Below are positions 9,176-17,194 of a stretch of 64,000 nt of DNA, piece after piece; positions within the stretch are counted from its first letter, which is position 1; every line of letters starts with the position of its first letter. The notes beneath the pieces are model-generated. The model was given only the letters and a program-made list of their open reading frames with translations. It did not search any database and was not told where the DNA came from. The stretch comes from Rhodospirillales bacterium URHD0017 (GTDB lineage Bacteria > Pseudomonadota > Alphaproteobacteria > Reyranellales > Reyranellaceae). The position numbers and the translations under genes are program-made. Location of the stretch: contig FODP01000007.1 of the NCBI GenBank assembly GCA_900110395.1, forward strand, positions 1 to 64,000, given 5' to 3'.

Positions 9176-12061
9176 ATGCCATACACCGAGCTCGCGAACT
9201 CGACCTTTCTCGATTTCGACAGCTATCGCAGCACCGCTTCTGTGCCCACCAACGGCACCCCGCTCGCCTCGTTCGCCTTCAATGTCGCCCTGGTGCTCGA
9301 TCGCGCCAATGATCCGACGGCGCTGCTCGCCGAGAGCTGGGGCGCGCGCCAGCACGACCTCAAGGTCCTGAACGACAGCGGCACGCTGTGGTCGACCTAC
9401 GGGGCGAACCAGGCCAACTACGATCATGTCCTCACGGACCTGGCCGCGATGGGAATCAGGACCGTCGACCAGATCGATCCCGCCAACGGCTACGTATCGT
9501 CGGCGGCCGCGCGCACGATCTGGGTCAGGGTCGATGAGAGCAACTTCACCACCCTGTTCGGACCGGGCGCCACGGTGAAGGAAGGCACCGATCAATCGGG
9601 AAACACGACCCACTACTGGGATGGCAACCTGTCGCTGCCCAGTGCATGGGTGTCGACGCTGGGCGTCCACGGCCTGTGGTTCGACACGTCGACCTTCAAG
9701 ACCGTGCTGCCCAACCCGGGCAGCGGCGCCCAGGCCGCGTTGCCGCAGGGCTGGCAAAGCCTCGGCAATGCCGCCGGCCACGACCTGACCGCGCTGTTCC
9801 CCAATCAGATGGCCGACACCCACTACAATTTCCCGCTGGCCGGCAAGAACGTGTCGACGGGCACCATCGGCCTGGTCGAGCCCGGCGTCGGCACCGCCTT
9901 GCCGGCAGGCAGCGCTTCCTTCCAGGAACTGCTCGACCATTATCGCACGACGGCGGGCGCGCCCTCCTCCGCCCCGGTCTACACCGTCGACGGCGGCGGC
10001 CAGACCTATCCCATCGTCCCGCCCGGCGCGCAGAGCTCGGCCGGCGAGCGCTCGCTCGATGTCGGCGTGGTGGCGGCGATCGTTCCGAACAGCCCGTTGG
10101 TGCTTTATGCCGGCTCCGGAACGGCCGCCCTTGCCGGGTCGAGCGGCTTCACCGCCTACCAGTCGGCCTTCTGGGACCTCACGCACAATCCGCACGTCAT
10201 CACCTCGTCGTTCGGCTTCCAGTCGGCGGTGGCGCCGGGCTCGCCCTTCCATCTCGCCGCCAGCGAGCTGTTCATCGATGCCGCGTTGCGCAACATCACG
10301 GTGCTTTCCGCCAACGGCGATGGCGGGTCGGGCAACGAGGTCGGCAACGGCGTCACCAACGTCGCCATGAGCCGGACGAGCAGCTACGGCATCCTGGTCG
10401 GCGGCACGTCGCTCAGCACCGTGCACTCCGCGGTGGCCGATGCGACGCTCGATACGATCACCGCCGCCGCGCTGGCCGGCGACCACGCGACGATCTGGAC
10501 GCTGATTGCCGGCGGCCTGACGGAGATGCCGACTCTGGCCAACGGCGGCGCCACCCTGGTCGAGACGGTGTGGAACAACTATTTCCTCGCCGGCACGACG
10601 CTCACCGGTCCGGGCTCGCAGCCGGGCTTCCTGCACAACAATGCCAGCTCGGGCGGCGTCGACCCCAGCCAGCCGACCCCGTCCTACCAGAGGGATTTCG
10701 GGCTGACGCCGACCACGTCGGATCCCGAGCATCTCACGGGTCGTGGCGTGCCGGACGTGGCCGCGAATGCCGGCGGCAACATGTTCTACAAGGTGCCGGG
10801 CCAGGACATGACGGGGGTCGGCGACGACGACGGCACCAGCGCAGCGACGCCCTTGTGGGCGGCGCTGGTCGGCCAGCTCAATGCCATCTTCGAGGATCAG
10901 GGACTGCCCGATCTCGGCTACATGAACGACCTGCTCTACATGGCGGCGGCGATCGCGCCGGCGTCGTTCAACGACATCACGCTCGGCAACAACACATCGT
11001 CGTTTTACCTTGGCGGCCCGATCTCCAGTGACGGCACGGCGATCACGCCGACCGGCTTCGGCTACTCGGCGGCTCACGGCTACGACCTGACGACGGGACT
11101 GGGCACGTCCAACGGGCTGCTGCTGGCGCGCGCGTTGAGCGCCATCGCCCACCAGCAGATATCGTTCTCGTCCAGTCCGGCGATGCTGGAGCAGGATGGT
11201 TCAGGCGGCTGGGCCACGCCGGTCGGCGAGACCCTGCTGGTCCAGACGACGTCGGACGACCCCGCGGCGGTGAAGCTGCTGGCCGGTACGCACAGCCTGG
11301 ATTTCACCAGCATGGCCTCGGCAACCTTCGCATGGACCAGCATGCTGGCGCAGCAGTCGCTGCAGGGCGACTTCGACCCCAACCTGGTGCGGATGTTCGA
11401 CAAGCACGCGCAAGGCGCGCTGATGCAGTCGTTTGCCTCGGCCGGCGACGCGCTAACGCTGTCGATCGACGGCGCTACGACACACCTGCCGCAGGTCGCG
11501 CTCACCAGCGCTTTCGGCTTCGCCGATTTCGTGTCGGGCGGCGGCGACAGTGCCGTGCACGTGGCGCGGGCGGTCGCGGTCGGCGAGACGGCCGGCGGCC
11601 TCAACGACCAGACGGCCATCGTGCGGGTGCGGCAGAACGGCGAGGACACGCTGTCGCTGCAGCTCTATCGGGTGGACGATCTCAACGGCACCATCGGGAC
11701 GCTGCACCCGGGCGACGCCGGCTATGAAGCGGCGGCCGCGGTGCGGGCCTATGCGACGAGCAGCGGCGGCCGCACGATCGACGGTCCGGGCTACGGCAAC
11801 TTCGCGCAGACCGCGTTGCTGCACGTCAACGCCGGCGATCTGATTGCCATGAAGCTCACCAATGCGAGCAGCGGTAACGTGTTCTGGGCCTTCTCACAGG
11901 CCAATGAAAGCACTGCCAGCGGCCATGTCGGGCACCTGTGGAACTACGGACTCAATGCCTGGGGCTGGGAGGACACCAGAGGCGGCGGCGACCACGACTA
12001 CAACGACCTGATCGTCGGTCTCGACTTCACCAGCGCCGTTGGACACGGCTGGCTGGCGTGA
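9176..12061 (+). CDS. S53 sedolisin-type peptidase with C-terminal DUF4114 domain
   Basis: A 961-residue serine-carboxyl peptidase. Order: pro-domain (about 1-200, S53 activation type), catalytic domain (about 215-660), a linker region, and a C-terminal DUF4114 domain. The catalytic Glu291 and Asp295 are in GERSLDVGVV, the oxyanion Asp382 in SANGDGGSG, and the nucleophile Ser555 in GTSAATP. The calcium-site segments FNDITLGNN and DLTTGLGTSNG follow. DUF4114 is recognised by GGGDHDYNDLIVGLDF near residue 945. No N-terminal signal peptide is present, which is odd for an extracellular protease and suggests signal-independent (for example type I) export. The family acts at acid pH. Confidence 0.9.
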   Translation: MPYTELANSTFLDFDSYRSTASVPTNGTPLASFAFNVALVLDRANDPTALLAESWGARQHDLKVLNDSGTLWSTYGANQANYDHVLTDLAAMGIRTVDQIDPANGYVSSAAARTIWVRVDESNFTTLFGPGATVKEGTDQSGNTTHYWDGNLSLPSAWVSTLGVHGLWFDTSTFKTVLPNPGSGAQAALPQGWQSLGNAAGHDLTALFPNQMADTHYNFPLAGKNVSTGTIGLVEPGVGTALPAGSASFQELLDHYRTTAGAPSSAPVYTVDGGGQTYPIVPPGAQSSAGERSLDVGVVAAIVPNSPLVLYAGSGTAALAGSSGFTAYQSAFWDLTHNPHVITSSFGFQSAVAPGSPFHLAASELFIDAALRNITVLSANGDGGSGNEVGNGVTNVAMSRTSSYGILVGGTSLSTVHSAVADATLDTITAAALAGDHATIWTLIAGGLTEMPTLANGGATLVETVWNNYFLAGTTLTGPGSQPGFLHNNASSGGVDPSQPTPSYQRDFGLTPTTSDPEHLTGRGVPDVAANAGGNMFYKVPGQDMTGVGDDDGTSAATPLWAALVGQLNAIFEDQGLPDLGYMNDLLYMAAAIAPASFNDITLGNNTSSFYLGGPISSDGTAITPTGFGYSAAHGYDLTTGLGTSNGLLLARALSAIAHQQISFSSSPAMLEQDGSGGWATPVGETLLVQTTSDDPAAVKLLAGTHSLDFTSMASATFAWTSMLAQQSLQGDFDPNLVRMFDKHAQGALMQSFASAGDALTLSIDGATTHLPQVALTSAFGFADFVSGGGDSAVHVARAVAVGETAGGLNDQTAIVRVRQNGEDTLSLQLYRVDDLNGTIGTLHPGDAGYEAAAAVRAYATSSGGRTIDGPGYGNFAQTALLHVNAGDLIAMKLTNASSGNVFWAFSQANESTASGHVGHLWNYGLNAWGWEDTRGGGDHDYNDLIVGLDFTSAVGHGWLA

Positions 12062-12070
12062 CGGCCGCGG

Positions 12071-12161
12071 TCAATCGGCGCGAATGTTGCCGGCGCGGAT
12101 GACTTTCTTCCAGCGAGCGAGCTCGCTCCTGATGAGACCGGTGTAGTCGGCGGCGCCGAGC
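12071..12161 (-). pseudogene. 3' fragment of a Bug-type receptor gene
   Basis: Read on the minus strand this gives AADYTGLIRSELARWKKVIR followed by AGNIRAD and a stop. It is nearly the same as the C-terminus of the receptor at 13285-14268 (AAYTDLIRSELVRWKEVIR, AANIRAD). The reading frame is lost upstream of about 12161, so only about 30 codons survive. It looks like the relic of a second receptor copy removed by rearrangement around the S53 gene. Confidence 0.75.
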
Positions 12162-12174
12162 AAGGGCCGCTAGC
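12160..12174. repeat. 15-bp direct repeat, right copy
   Basis: Identical to bases 8950-8964. It abuts the broken end of the Bug fragment, so the junction of the rearrangement and the repeat coincide. That adjacency is the main reason to take the pair seriously. Confidence 0.35.
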
Positions 12175-12180
12175 TAAACG

Positions 12181-12937
12181 TCACCTTGCGCTGGACGCGA
12201 ACGGCAGCGCACACCAGTTGAGGGCATCGATCGGCAGCCCCTTCAATGCCGCCAGGGCCTTCACGGTGCCCTCGTCGACACAACCCTGGTCGTCCCCGCG
12301 GTAGTTCGTCGACATCAGAAGGGCCGCGGGATCATGTCCGAGGCCGAGCGCATGGCCGAGCTCATGCAGCACGACGTTGCCGAGATCGGCATCGCCGCGA
12401 GCGGCATCGGCATACAGCAGTATCAAGCCGCCGGAGGGGATGGGCTGCGTGACCGCGAGCACAGTGCTGCCTCGGATGCCGCGGCTCGGTCCGCGTCCCG
12501 GGGCGTGAGCGATGGCCCAGTCCTGGGAGTTCGCCGTCGGTCCGGCAACAGCCGATGCCCGCCGGAGCCGGGGCAGGAGCGCCGAAAGGAACCGCACTCA
12601 CCTCGAAGCGGATGTGGCCGTTCAACGCGTGGTTCCATTCCGTGATGGCGCGCAGGATCCTGATGCGATCGTTGGCCTCGAACTTCTGGTCGATCCGGAC
12701 GGTGATGATCTCCGTCGCCCCGCGATGGGCAGGCCGATTGGTGTATCGCCGGCTCGCCGGCGCCGAAGTTGCCGGCTCTCGCGGGGCCGCTCGGCTCGCC
12801 GTCTGGAGCTGGGTCCCGCCCGTGCCGTCGCGCTCGCTGTCGGACGTGGGCATCGCTGCGGCGATCGCGCTGAACAGCGACAGCAAGGCGACGGCAAGCA
12901 ATACGGCGCGCGTCAGCTGATGGGGAGCGCGGACCAT
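12181..12937 (-). pseudogene. Matrixin-type zinc metalloprotease, frameshifted
   Basis: The first part (start 12937, or 13003 for a longer leader) encodes a signal peptide followed by ITVRIDQKFEANDRI and ITEWNHALNGHIRFEV, the usual beginning of a matrixin catalytic domain. The second part continues in another frame with VLAVTQP, the zinc motif HELGHALGLGHD and the Met-turn LLMSTNYRGD, ending at 12181. The frame must switch by one base between about 12540 and 12605. Either the gene is inactivated, or the assembly has an indel error, or the ribosome shifts there. The two halves together would be about 250 residues, a normal size for this secreted family. Confidence 0.75.
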
Positions 12938-13070
12938 CAGGCTGGTCCTGCGGCGGAAGCGAAGGCAGATGGTGTTGGCTATCAGGATCATGTGCGGCCC
13001 CAAAGGTGTTTGCCTTTGAGGTGCAATATGATGATCGCATCGTCATTGCAAATACAATTCTTCAGTTCAG

Positions 13071-13087
13071 ATGCAATGACATTGCAT
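13071..13087. promoter_or_regulatory. 17-bp palindrome, candidate operator
   Basis: ATGCAATGACATTGCAT is a perfect 8-1-8 dyad about 130 bp upstream of the matrixin start. A half-site (TCATTGCA) lies 28 bp nearer the gene at 13043. This is the form of a dimeric repressor or activator site; the cognate regulator is unknown. Confidence 0.4.
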
Positions 13088-13221
13088 GAAGCAACTGTCT
13101 CGCGACGCGCAGGAGCGACGTCTATACGCGCGAATCCGGTATATTCGACAAGATGTTAAATGAAACGAGGCCCAGTCGGGCGATGCCCGAAGACCCGGAT
13201 TTAGGGTGACTTGCGTCAGAA

Positions 13222-13241
13222 AGGCGCATCTTTTTGCGCCT
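13222..13241 (-). terminator. Hairpin terminator after the Bug receptor gene
   Basis: AGGCGCA / TGCGCCT form a perfect 7-bp stem with a six-base loop. Read on the minus strand it is followed by TTCT. It lies about 45 bp beyond the stop codon of the receptor gene that ends at 13285. Confidence 0.45.
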
Positions 13242-13284
13242 CCACTGCAATAGATCGAATCACCTGCAGCAGGCGTCTCGGACC

Positions 13285-14268
13285 TCAATCGGCTCGAATG
13301 TTGGCGGCGCGGATGACTTCCTTCCAACGGACGAGCTCGCTCCTGATGAGATCGGTGTAGGCCGCGGCACCCAGCGTCCCCGGCCTGACGCCGATCTTCG
13401 CGAAGGCCTCCGTGACCTGGGCGCTCTGCAGGGCCGTGGCGATTTCCGTCTCCCAGCGCTTGGCGATCTCCGGCGGAATGTCGGCGGCCGCCGAGAAGCC
13501 GAACCAGTTGGTCGCCACGACATCCGTGAATCCGGCCTCGCGGAGGGTCGGAACGTCCGGCAAGGAAGGCGATCTTTCCGCTTCGCTCACGCCAAGCGGG
13601 CGCATGCGCCCCGAATTGAAATAGCCGATGGCCGTCGGCAGGCTCTCCATCAGCGCCACGATCTGGCCGCCCATGAGATCGTTCATCGCCGGCGCCGAGC
13701 CGCGGTAGGGGATGTGGGTGAACGGCATGTCGGCCGATCGTGCGAGCAACTGGCCGACGAGATGGTTCATCGTGCCGTTGCCGCCGGACCCGTAGGTGAT
13801 CTCGCCGGGCCTCTTGCGCGCCAGCTCGACGAGCTGCTTGACGGTCGTGACGCTCGAGCCGCCGTTGACGGCGAGCACGCTGGGGAACGTCCCGACCAGA
13901 TGGATGTGCGTGAAGTCGGCCAGCGGATCGTAGGGCACGTCCTTGTAGAGGACCGGCCCGATGCCGTGCGACGCCGCGCTCGACATCATGACCACATGCG
14001 CATCGCCGCGCGCCTTGGCGACGATGTCGGCGCCTAAAAGGCCGCCCGCGCCGGGCTTGTTCTCGACGACGATCGGCTGGCCGAGCCGGCTGCCGAAATA
14101 GTCGGCCAGGGTTCGCGACAGGATGTCGGCCGCGCCCGCCGGCGGAAAGTTCACGATCCAGCGGATCGGCTTCGACGGCCAGGGAGTCTGGGCGGCAGCG
14201 ACGCCCCCACGCACAAGAGGGGGCGCGGCAAGGGCGGCGAGAAGCGACAAGCGACGGCGAGACAGCAT
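13285..14268 (-). CDS. Tripartite tricarboxylate transporter (Bug/TctC) solute-binding protein
   Basis: A 327-residue periplasmic receptor that captures a carboxylated solute for a TctAB-type permease, which is absent here. It starts MLSRRRLSLLAALAAPP, a Tat-like or Sec signal ending near AAAQ. Family hallmarks are WPSKPIRWIVNFPPAGAADI, VVENKPGAGG, HIPYRGSAPAMNDLMGGQ and LPDVPTLREAGF. GAGGGA is upstream of the ATG at 14268. It is divergent from the amidohydrolase gene across 77 bp. Such orphan receptors are often greatly expanded in soil proteobacteria. Confidence 0.93.
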   Translation of the reverse strand: MLSRRRLSLLAALAAPPLVRGGVAAAQTPWPSKPIRWIVNFPPAGAADILSRTLADYFGSRLGQPIVVENKPGAGGLLGADIVAKARGDAHVVMMSSAASHGIGPVLYKDVPYDPLADFTHIHLVGTFPSVLAVNGGSSVTTVKQLVELARKRPGEITYGSGGNGTMNHLVGQLLARSADMPFTHIPYRGSAPAMNDLMGGQIVALMESLPTAIGYFNSGRMRPLGVSEAERSPSLPDVPTLREAGFTDVVATNWFGFSAAADIPPEIAKRWETEIATALQSAQVTEAFAKIGVRPGTLGAAAYTDLIRSELVRWKEVIRAANIRAD

Positions 14269-14345
14269 GGCCGATCCCTCAAGGCTATGAATGCCAGGAC
14301 GCATACTGCAACATGCGTGCCGTCCAACAGCAATGAGAGTCGGTG

Positions 14346-15587
14346 ATGGATTTCGATCTTGTGCTCCGCGATGCGCGACTTCCCGACAGCCGGCCGGATC
14401 AGCCCGCCGTCGACATCGGCGTGAAGGACGGGCGCATTGCCGTCATCGGATCCGGGCTCGCCGGTGCCGCGAAAGAGCAGGCCCAGGCAGGCGGCCGGCT
14501 GGTCTGCTCGGGCTTCGTCGAAACGCACATCCATCTCGACAAGTCCTGCATCCTCGGGCGCTGCGACCACGAGAAGAAGCGCTCGCCGCACCTCGCGATG
14601 GAGCGGGTCTCGGCCGTCAAGCACACCTTCACGGTCGAGGACGTCACCGAACGCGCTGGCAGCACCCTGGAGAAGTGCATCTCGCACGGGGCCACGCGGA
14701 TGCGCACCCATGTCGAGGTCGATCCCAAGGTCGGACTGCGCGGCCTGGAAGGCGTGAAAGCCCTGATCGACCGCTATCGTTGGGCGATCGATCTCGAGAT
14801 CTGCGTCATGCCGCAGGAGGGATTGACCAACAATCCCGGCACCGACGAGCTCATGGTCGCTGCCCTGAAGAACGGCGCCACCGTCGTCGGCGCGGCGCCG
14901 AACTACGACACCGACCGGCCGGCGCAGATCCGCCGCGTCTTCGAGATGGCGCGCGAGTTCGATGTCGACATCGACATGCACCTCGACAGCGGCGCCTCGG
15001 CCGAGGAGCTCGACACGCTGCTGGTCTGCGAGCTCACCGAGAAATACGGCTGGGGTGGCCGGGTCGCGATCGGGCATGTGTCGAAGCTGGCGAGCATGCC
15101 GCAGCCCGCGATGGACAAGGTAGCCAGGCGCATGGCCGACGCCGGCGTCGCGCTGACGGTGCTGACGGCGACGGACCTCTATCTCGGCGGCCGGCACACC
15201 GACCACAACGTGCCGCGCAACGTCGTCGACGCCAACCGGCTCACCGAGCAGGGCGTGCTCTGCTCGGTCGCCTCCAACAACATTCTGAATCCGTTCACGC
15301 CGTTCGGCGACGGCCAGCTGCTGCGCCAGGTGAACATGCAGGCGATCGTCACCCAGCGCGGGACCGACGCCGAGGTGCGCGCGGCCTGGGACATGACGAC
15401 CGCGTCCGCCGCGCGCCTGATGGGCCTGAAAGACTACGGCATCGCCGTCGGCGCACCGGCCGATCTCGTCGTCCTCGATGCGCCCGATCCGGTGACGGCG
15501 CTACGCACGGTGGCGCCGGTACTGATGGCCTACAAGCGCGGCCGGCGCACGGTGACGCGCGAGCCGGTGCGGCTGCACCGGCCGTAG
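14346..15587 (+). CDS. Amidohydrolase, cytosine deaminase-like
   Basis: A 413-residue metal-dependent hydrolase of the amidohydrolase superfamily. HxH in ETHIHLDKS, MRTHVEVDP, DMHLDSG and GHVSK give the metal and catalytic positions. ASNNILNPFTPFGDG takes the place of the conserved Asp loop of cytosine deaminases. The C-terminal GAPADLVVLDAP is the usual composite beta-sandwich. A GTG three bases earlier is an alternative start. It may process a solute brought in via the divergent Bug receptor, but the substrate cannot be read from the sequence. Confidence 0.88.
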   Translation: MDFDLVLRDARLPDSRPDQPAVDIGVKDGRIAVIGSGLAGAAKEQAQAGGRLVCSGFVETHIHLDKSCILGRCDHEKKRSPHLAMERVSAVKHTFTVEDVTERAGSTLEKCISHGATRMRTHVEVDPKVGLRGLEGVKALIDRYRWAIDLEICVMPQEGLTNNPGTDELMVAALKNGATVVGAAPNYDTDRPAQIRRVFEMAREFDVDIDMHLDSGASAEELDTLLVCELTEKYGWGGRVAIGHVSKLASMPQPAMDKVARRMADAGVALTVLTATDLYLGGRHTDHNVPRNVVDANRLTEQGVLCSVASNNILNPFTPFGDGQLLRQVNMQAIVTQRGTDAEVRAAWDMTTASAARLMGLKDYGIAVGAPADLVVLDAPDPVTALRTVAPVLMAYKRGRRTVTREPVRLHRP

Positions 15588-15614
15588 TCACGACATCGGC
15601 ATCTGCGAATCGGA

Positions 15615-15647
15615 CTCCTCTCCCGCTGGCGAGGGAGAGGAACTTGA
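15615..15647. repeat. Palindromic repeat family B, copy 2
   Basis: CCTCTCCC (15617-15624) pairs with GGGAGAGG (15633-15640) around GCTGGCGA, followed by AACTTGAG. Sequence and flanks match the copy at 5602. It sits between two convergent genes and may also act as a bidirectional terminator. Confidence 0.6.
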
Positions 15648-15660
15648 GGCTGAAACGACG

Positions 15661-16242
15661 TCAGTGGTGCCCGCCCTTGGGCACCGCGCCGGTCTGCTGC
15701 GAAATCCAGTCGACGAAGGCGACGCCCATCGCCGACAGGATGAAAAGGGCGTGGATGATCACCTGCCACATGATGCCGGCTTCGGTATAGGTCGATCTGT
15801 CGGAACCCAGCGCCCCGGCCTCGATGAAGGTCCGCAGCAGGTGGATCGAGGAGATGCCGATGATGGCCATGGCGAGCTTGATCTTGAGCACGCTGGCATT
15901 GACGTGGCTCAGCCATTCCGGCTGGTCGGGATGGCGATTGAGCTCCATGCGCGAGACGAAGGTCTCGTAGCCGCCGACGATCACCATGATCAGCAGGTTG
16001 GAGATCATCACCACGTCGATCAGGCCCAGCACGATCAGCATCGCCCCCTGCTCGGTGACGCTGCCGCTGGTCAGCACCAGGTGCAGCAGCTCCTTGAGGA
16101 ACAGGAAGACATAGACTCCCTGGGCGACGATCAGGCCGAGGTAAAGCGGCAACTGGAGCCAGCGCGAAGCGAAGATCAGGCGGGGCAGCGGGCGAAGCCC
16201 TCGTGGGTCGCGGCGGTTGTCGGAGGGGGCGGCAATCGTCAT
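15661..16242 (-). CDS. UPF0114 (YqhA) family inner membrane protein
   Basis: A 193-residue protein with four predicted membrane helices, near residues 31-50, 66-87, 119-137 and 158-177. IFASRWLQLPLYLGLIVAQ and DVVMISNLLIMVIVGGYETF are the characteristic segments of UPF0114. The length is slightly above the E. coli homologue. The family has no settled function. AGGTCC precedes the ATG. Confidence 0.9.
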   Translation of the reverse strand: MTIAAPSDNRRDPRGLRPLPRLIFASRWLQLPLYLGLIVAQGVYVFLFLKELLHLVLTSGSVTEQGAMLIVLGLIDVVMISNLLIMVIVGGYETFVSRMELNRHPDQPEWLSHVNASVLKIKLAMAIIGISSIHLLRTFIEAGALGSDRSTYTEAGIMWQVIIHALFILSAMGVAFVDWISQQTGAVPKGGHH

Positions 16243-16363
16243 CAGGACCTGTACTTGATTGGCTTGCAGAGGTTGTGCATTACCTCAACGCCAAGCCCAA
16301 GTGACGGTTCTGTGGATGACGCGGATAACTCGCGCGATTCGGTCGGCGGCGCGCGAGAGGGAG

Positions 16364-17155
16364 TTAGACCAGCCGGGTGCGCAGGAAGTCGATGACCTCG
16401 TCCACCTTGTCGTGCCGCAGCTGGCCGCCGGCATCCCGTAGGTCTTCGGTGAACACGCTGTGGAGCTTCTCCGTCGCGGGCAACGTCGTCCCCTTGAACC
16501 CCTGGCCGAGCTTCTGCTCGAACTCGAGGAAACGACCGGCCTTGCATTTCGTATCGGTCTCGAACCGGTAGGCGCGCATCTCCAGGCCGCTGTCCAGCCG
16601 TTGCCTGACCTGGGCAACCTCGGCTGGCGTGGCGTGCAGTCCGTCGTTAAGGAATGGTAGGGACGGCTCGCCCATGACCGGCGCCGCGACCTTGGCATTG
16701 ACGGCCATCGACAGGACGAAGTTGCCGGTCAGGCAAAGCCCGATCGCCCCTGCCCGGCCGTGGCCGGAATCGCTGCAGGCCCAGTCGACGAGGTGCCGCA
16801 ACCAGTCCGCCCATGGCCCGGATTCTTCGGCCGAGAGGATGCGGAACTGGTGCGCCACGCAGGCGAATTCAGCGCCACGCTTGAGCTTGTCCATCGCCGT
16901 CTTCGCCGGTTCGGTCGACCCGAACAGCACCGGCAGGTAGATCTTGAATCCGGCGACCTCGATCATCCCGGCGAACGACAGCAAGGACGCGCTGATGCCG
17001 AACAGCTCGTGCAGGATGATCACGGGAAAGCCGCTGTTGCGCGACGTCATGACCTGACGTTGCGTCCCCTGGAACGCCACCTCCCTGATGTCGAATGCCA
17101 AGGTCTCCCCCTTCCGGTTCTGACCGTCCTGAAGGGTCACTATACGCCAATACAA
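16364..17155 (-). CDS. Dienelactone hydrolase family protein
   Basis: A 263-residue alpha/beta hydrolase whose nucleophile is Cys, as in carboxymethylenebutenolidase. GLCLTG puts the Cys at residue 141. VIILHELFGI (residues 45-54) forms the oxyanion strand, and His232 in KLHSVFTED is the catalytic histidine. The domain is a little longer than classic dienelactone hydrolase. The start at 17155 has no clear ribosome-binding site and lies in an AT-rich stretch, so the N-terminus is less certain than the rest. Role unknown; the family acts in aromatic ring degradation and in ester hydrolysis. Confidence 0.85.
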   Translation of the reverse strand: MYWRIVTLQDGQNRKGETLAFDIREVAFQGTQRQVMTSRNSGFPVIILHELFGISASLLSFAGMIEVAGFKIYLPVLFGSTEPAKTAMDKLKRGAEFACVAHQFRILSAEESGPWADWLRHLVDWACSDSGHGRAGAIGLCLTGNFVLSMAVNAKVAAPVMGEPSLPFLNDGLHATPAEVAQVRQRLDSGLEMRAYRFETDTKCKAGRFLEFEQKLGQGFKGTTLPATEKLHSVFTEDLRDAGGQLRHDKVDEVIDFLRTRLV

Positions 17156-17194
17156 TTTAAGGTTGAACAGTTTTTTGTCATGCTCGGTTTTGGT

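Larger units (their letters stand above)
12938..13284. other. Intergenic region, visibly AT-richer than its surroundings
   Basis: About 350 bp without a credible gene. Base composition drops well below that of the neighbouring genes, especially 13010-13170. It holds a 17-bp palindrome at 13071, a matching half-site TCATTGCA at 13043, and a hairpin at 13222 that probably ends transcription of the receptor gene at 13285. The composition supports recent acquisition of the matrixin gene. Confidence 0.6.

Noticed and set aside
9128..11152. Long open frame on the minus strand (over 600 codons) opposite the sedolisin gene; similar ones at 5729-8029, 17195-19936 (5' half) and 60364-62520
   Set aside because: They mirror the codon bias of the true genes, are rich in Arg/Gly/Ala/His, contain no recognisable domain, and run antisense to well-supported proteins. 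Expected shadows in high-GC DNA.
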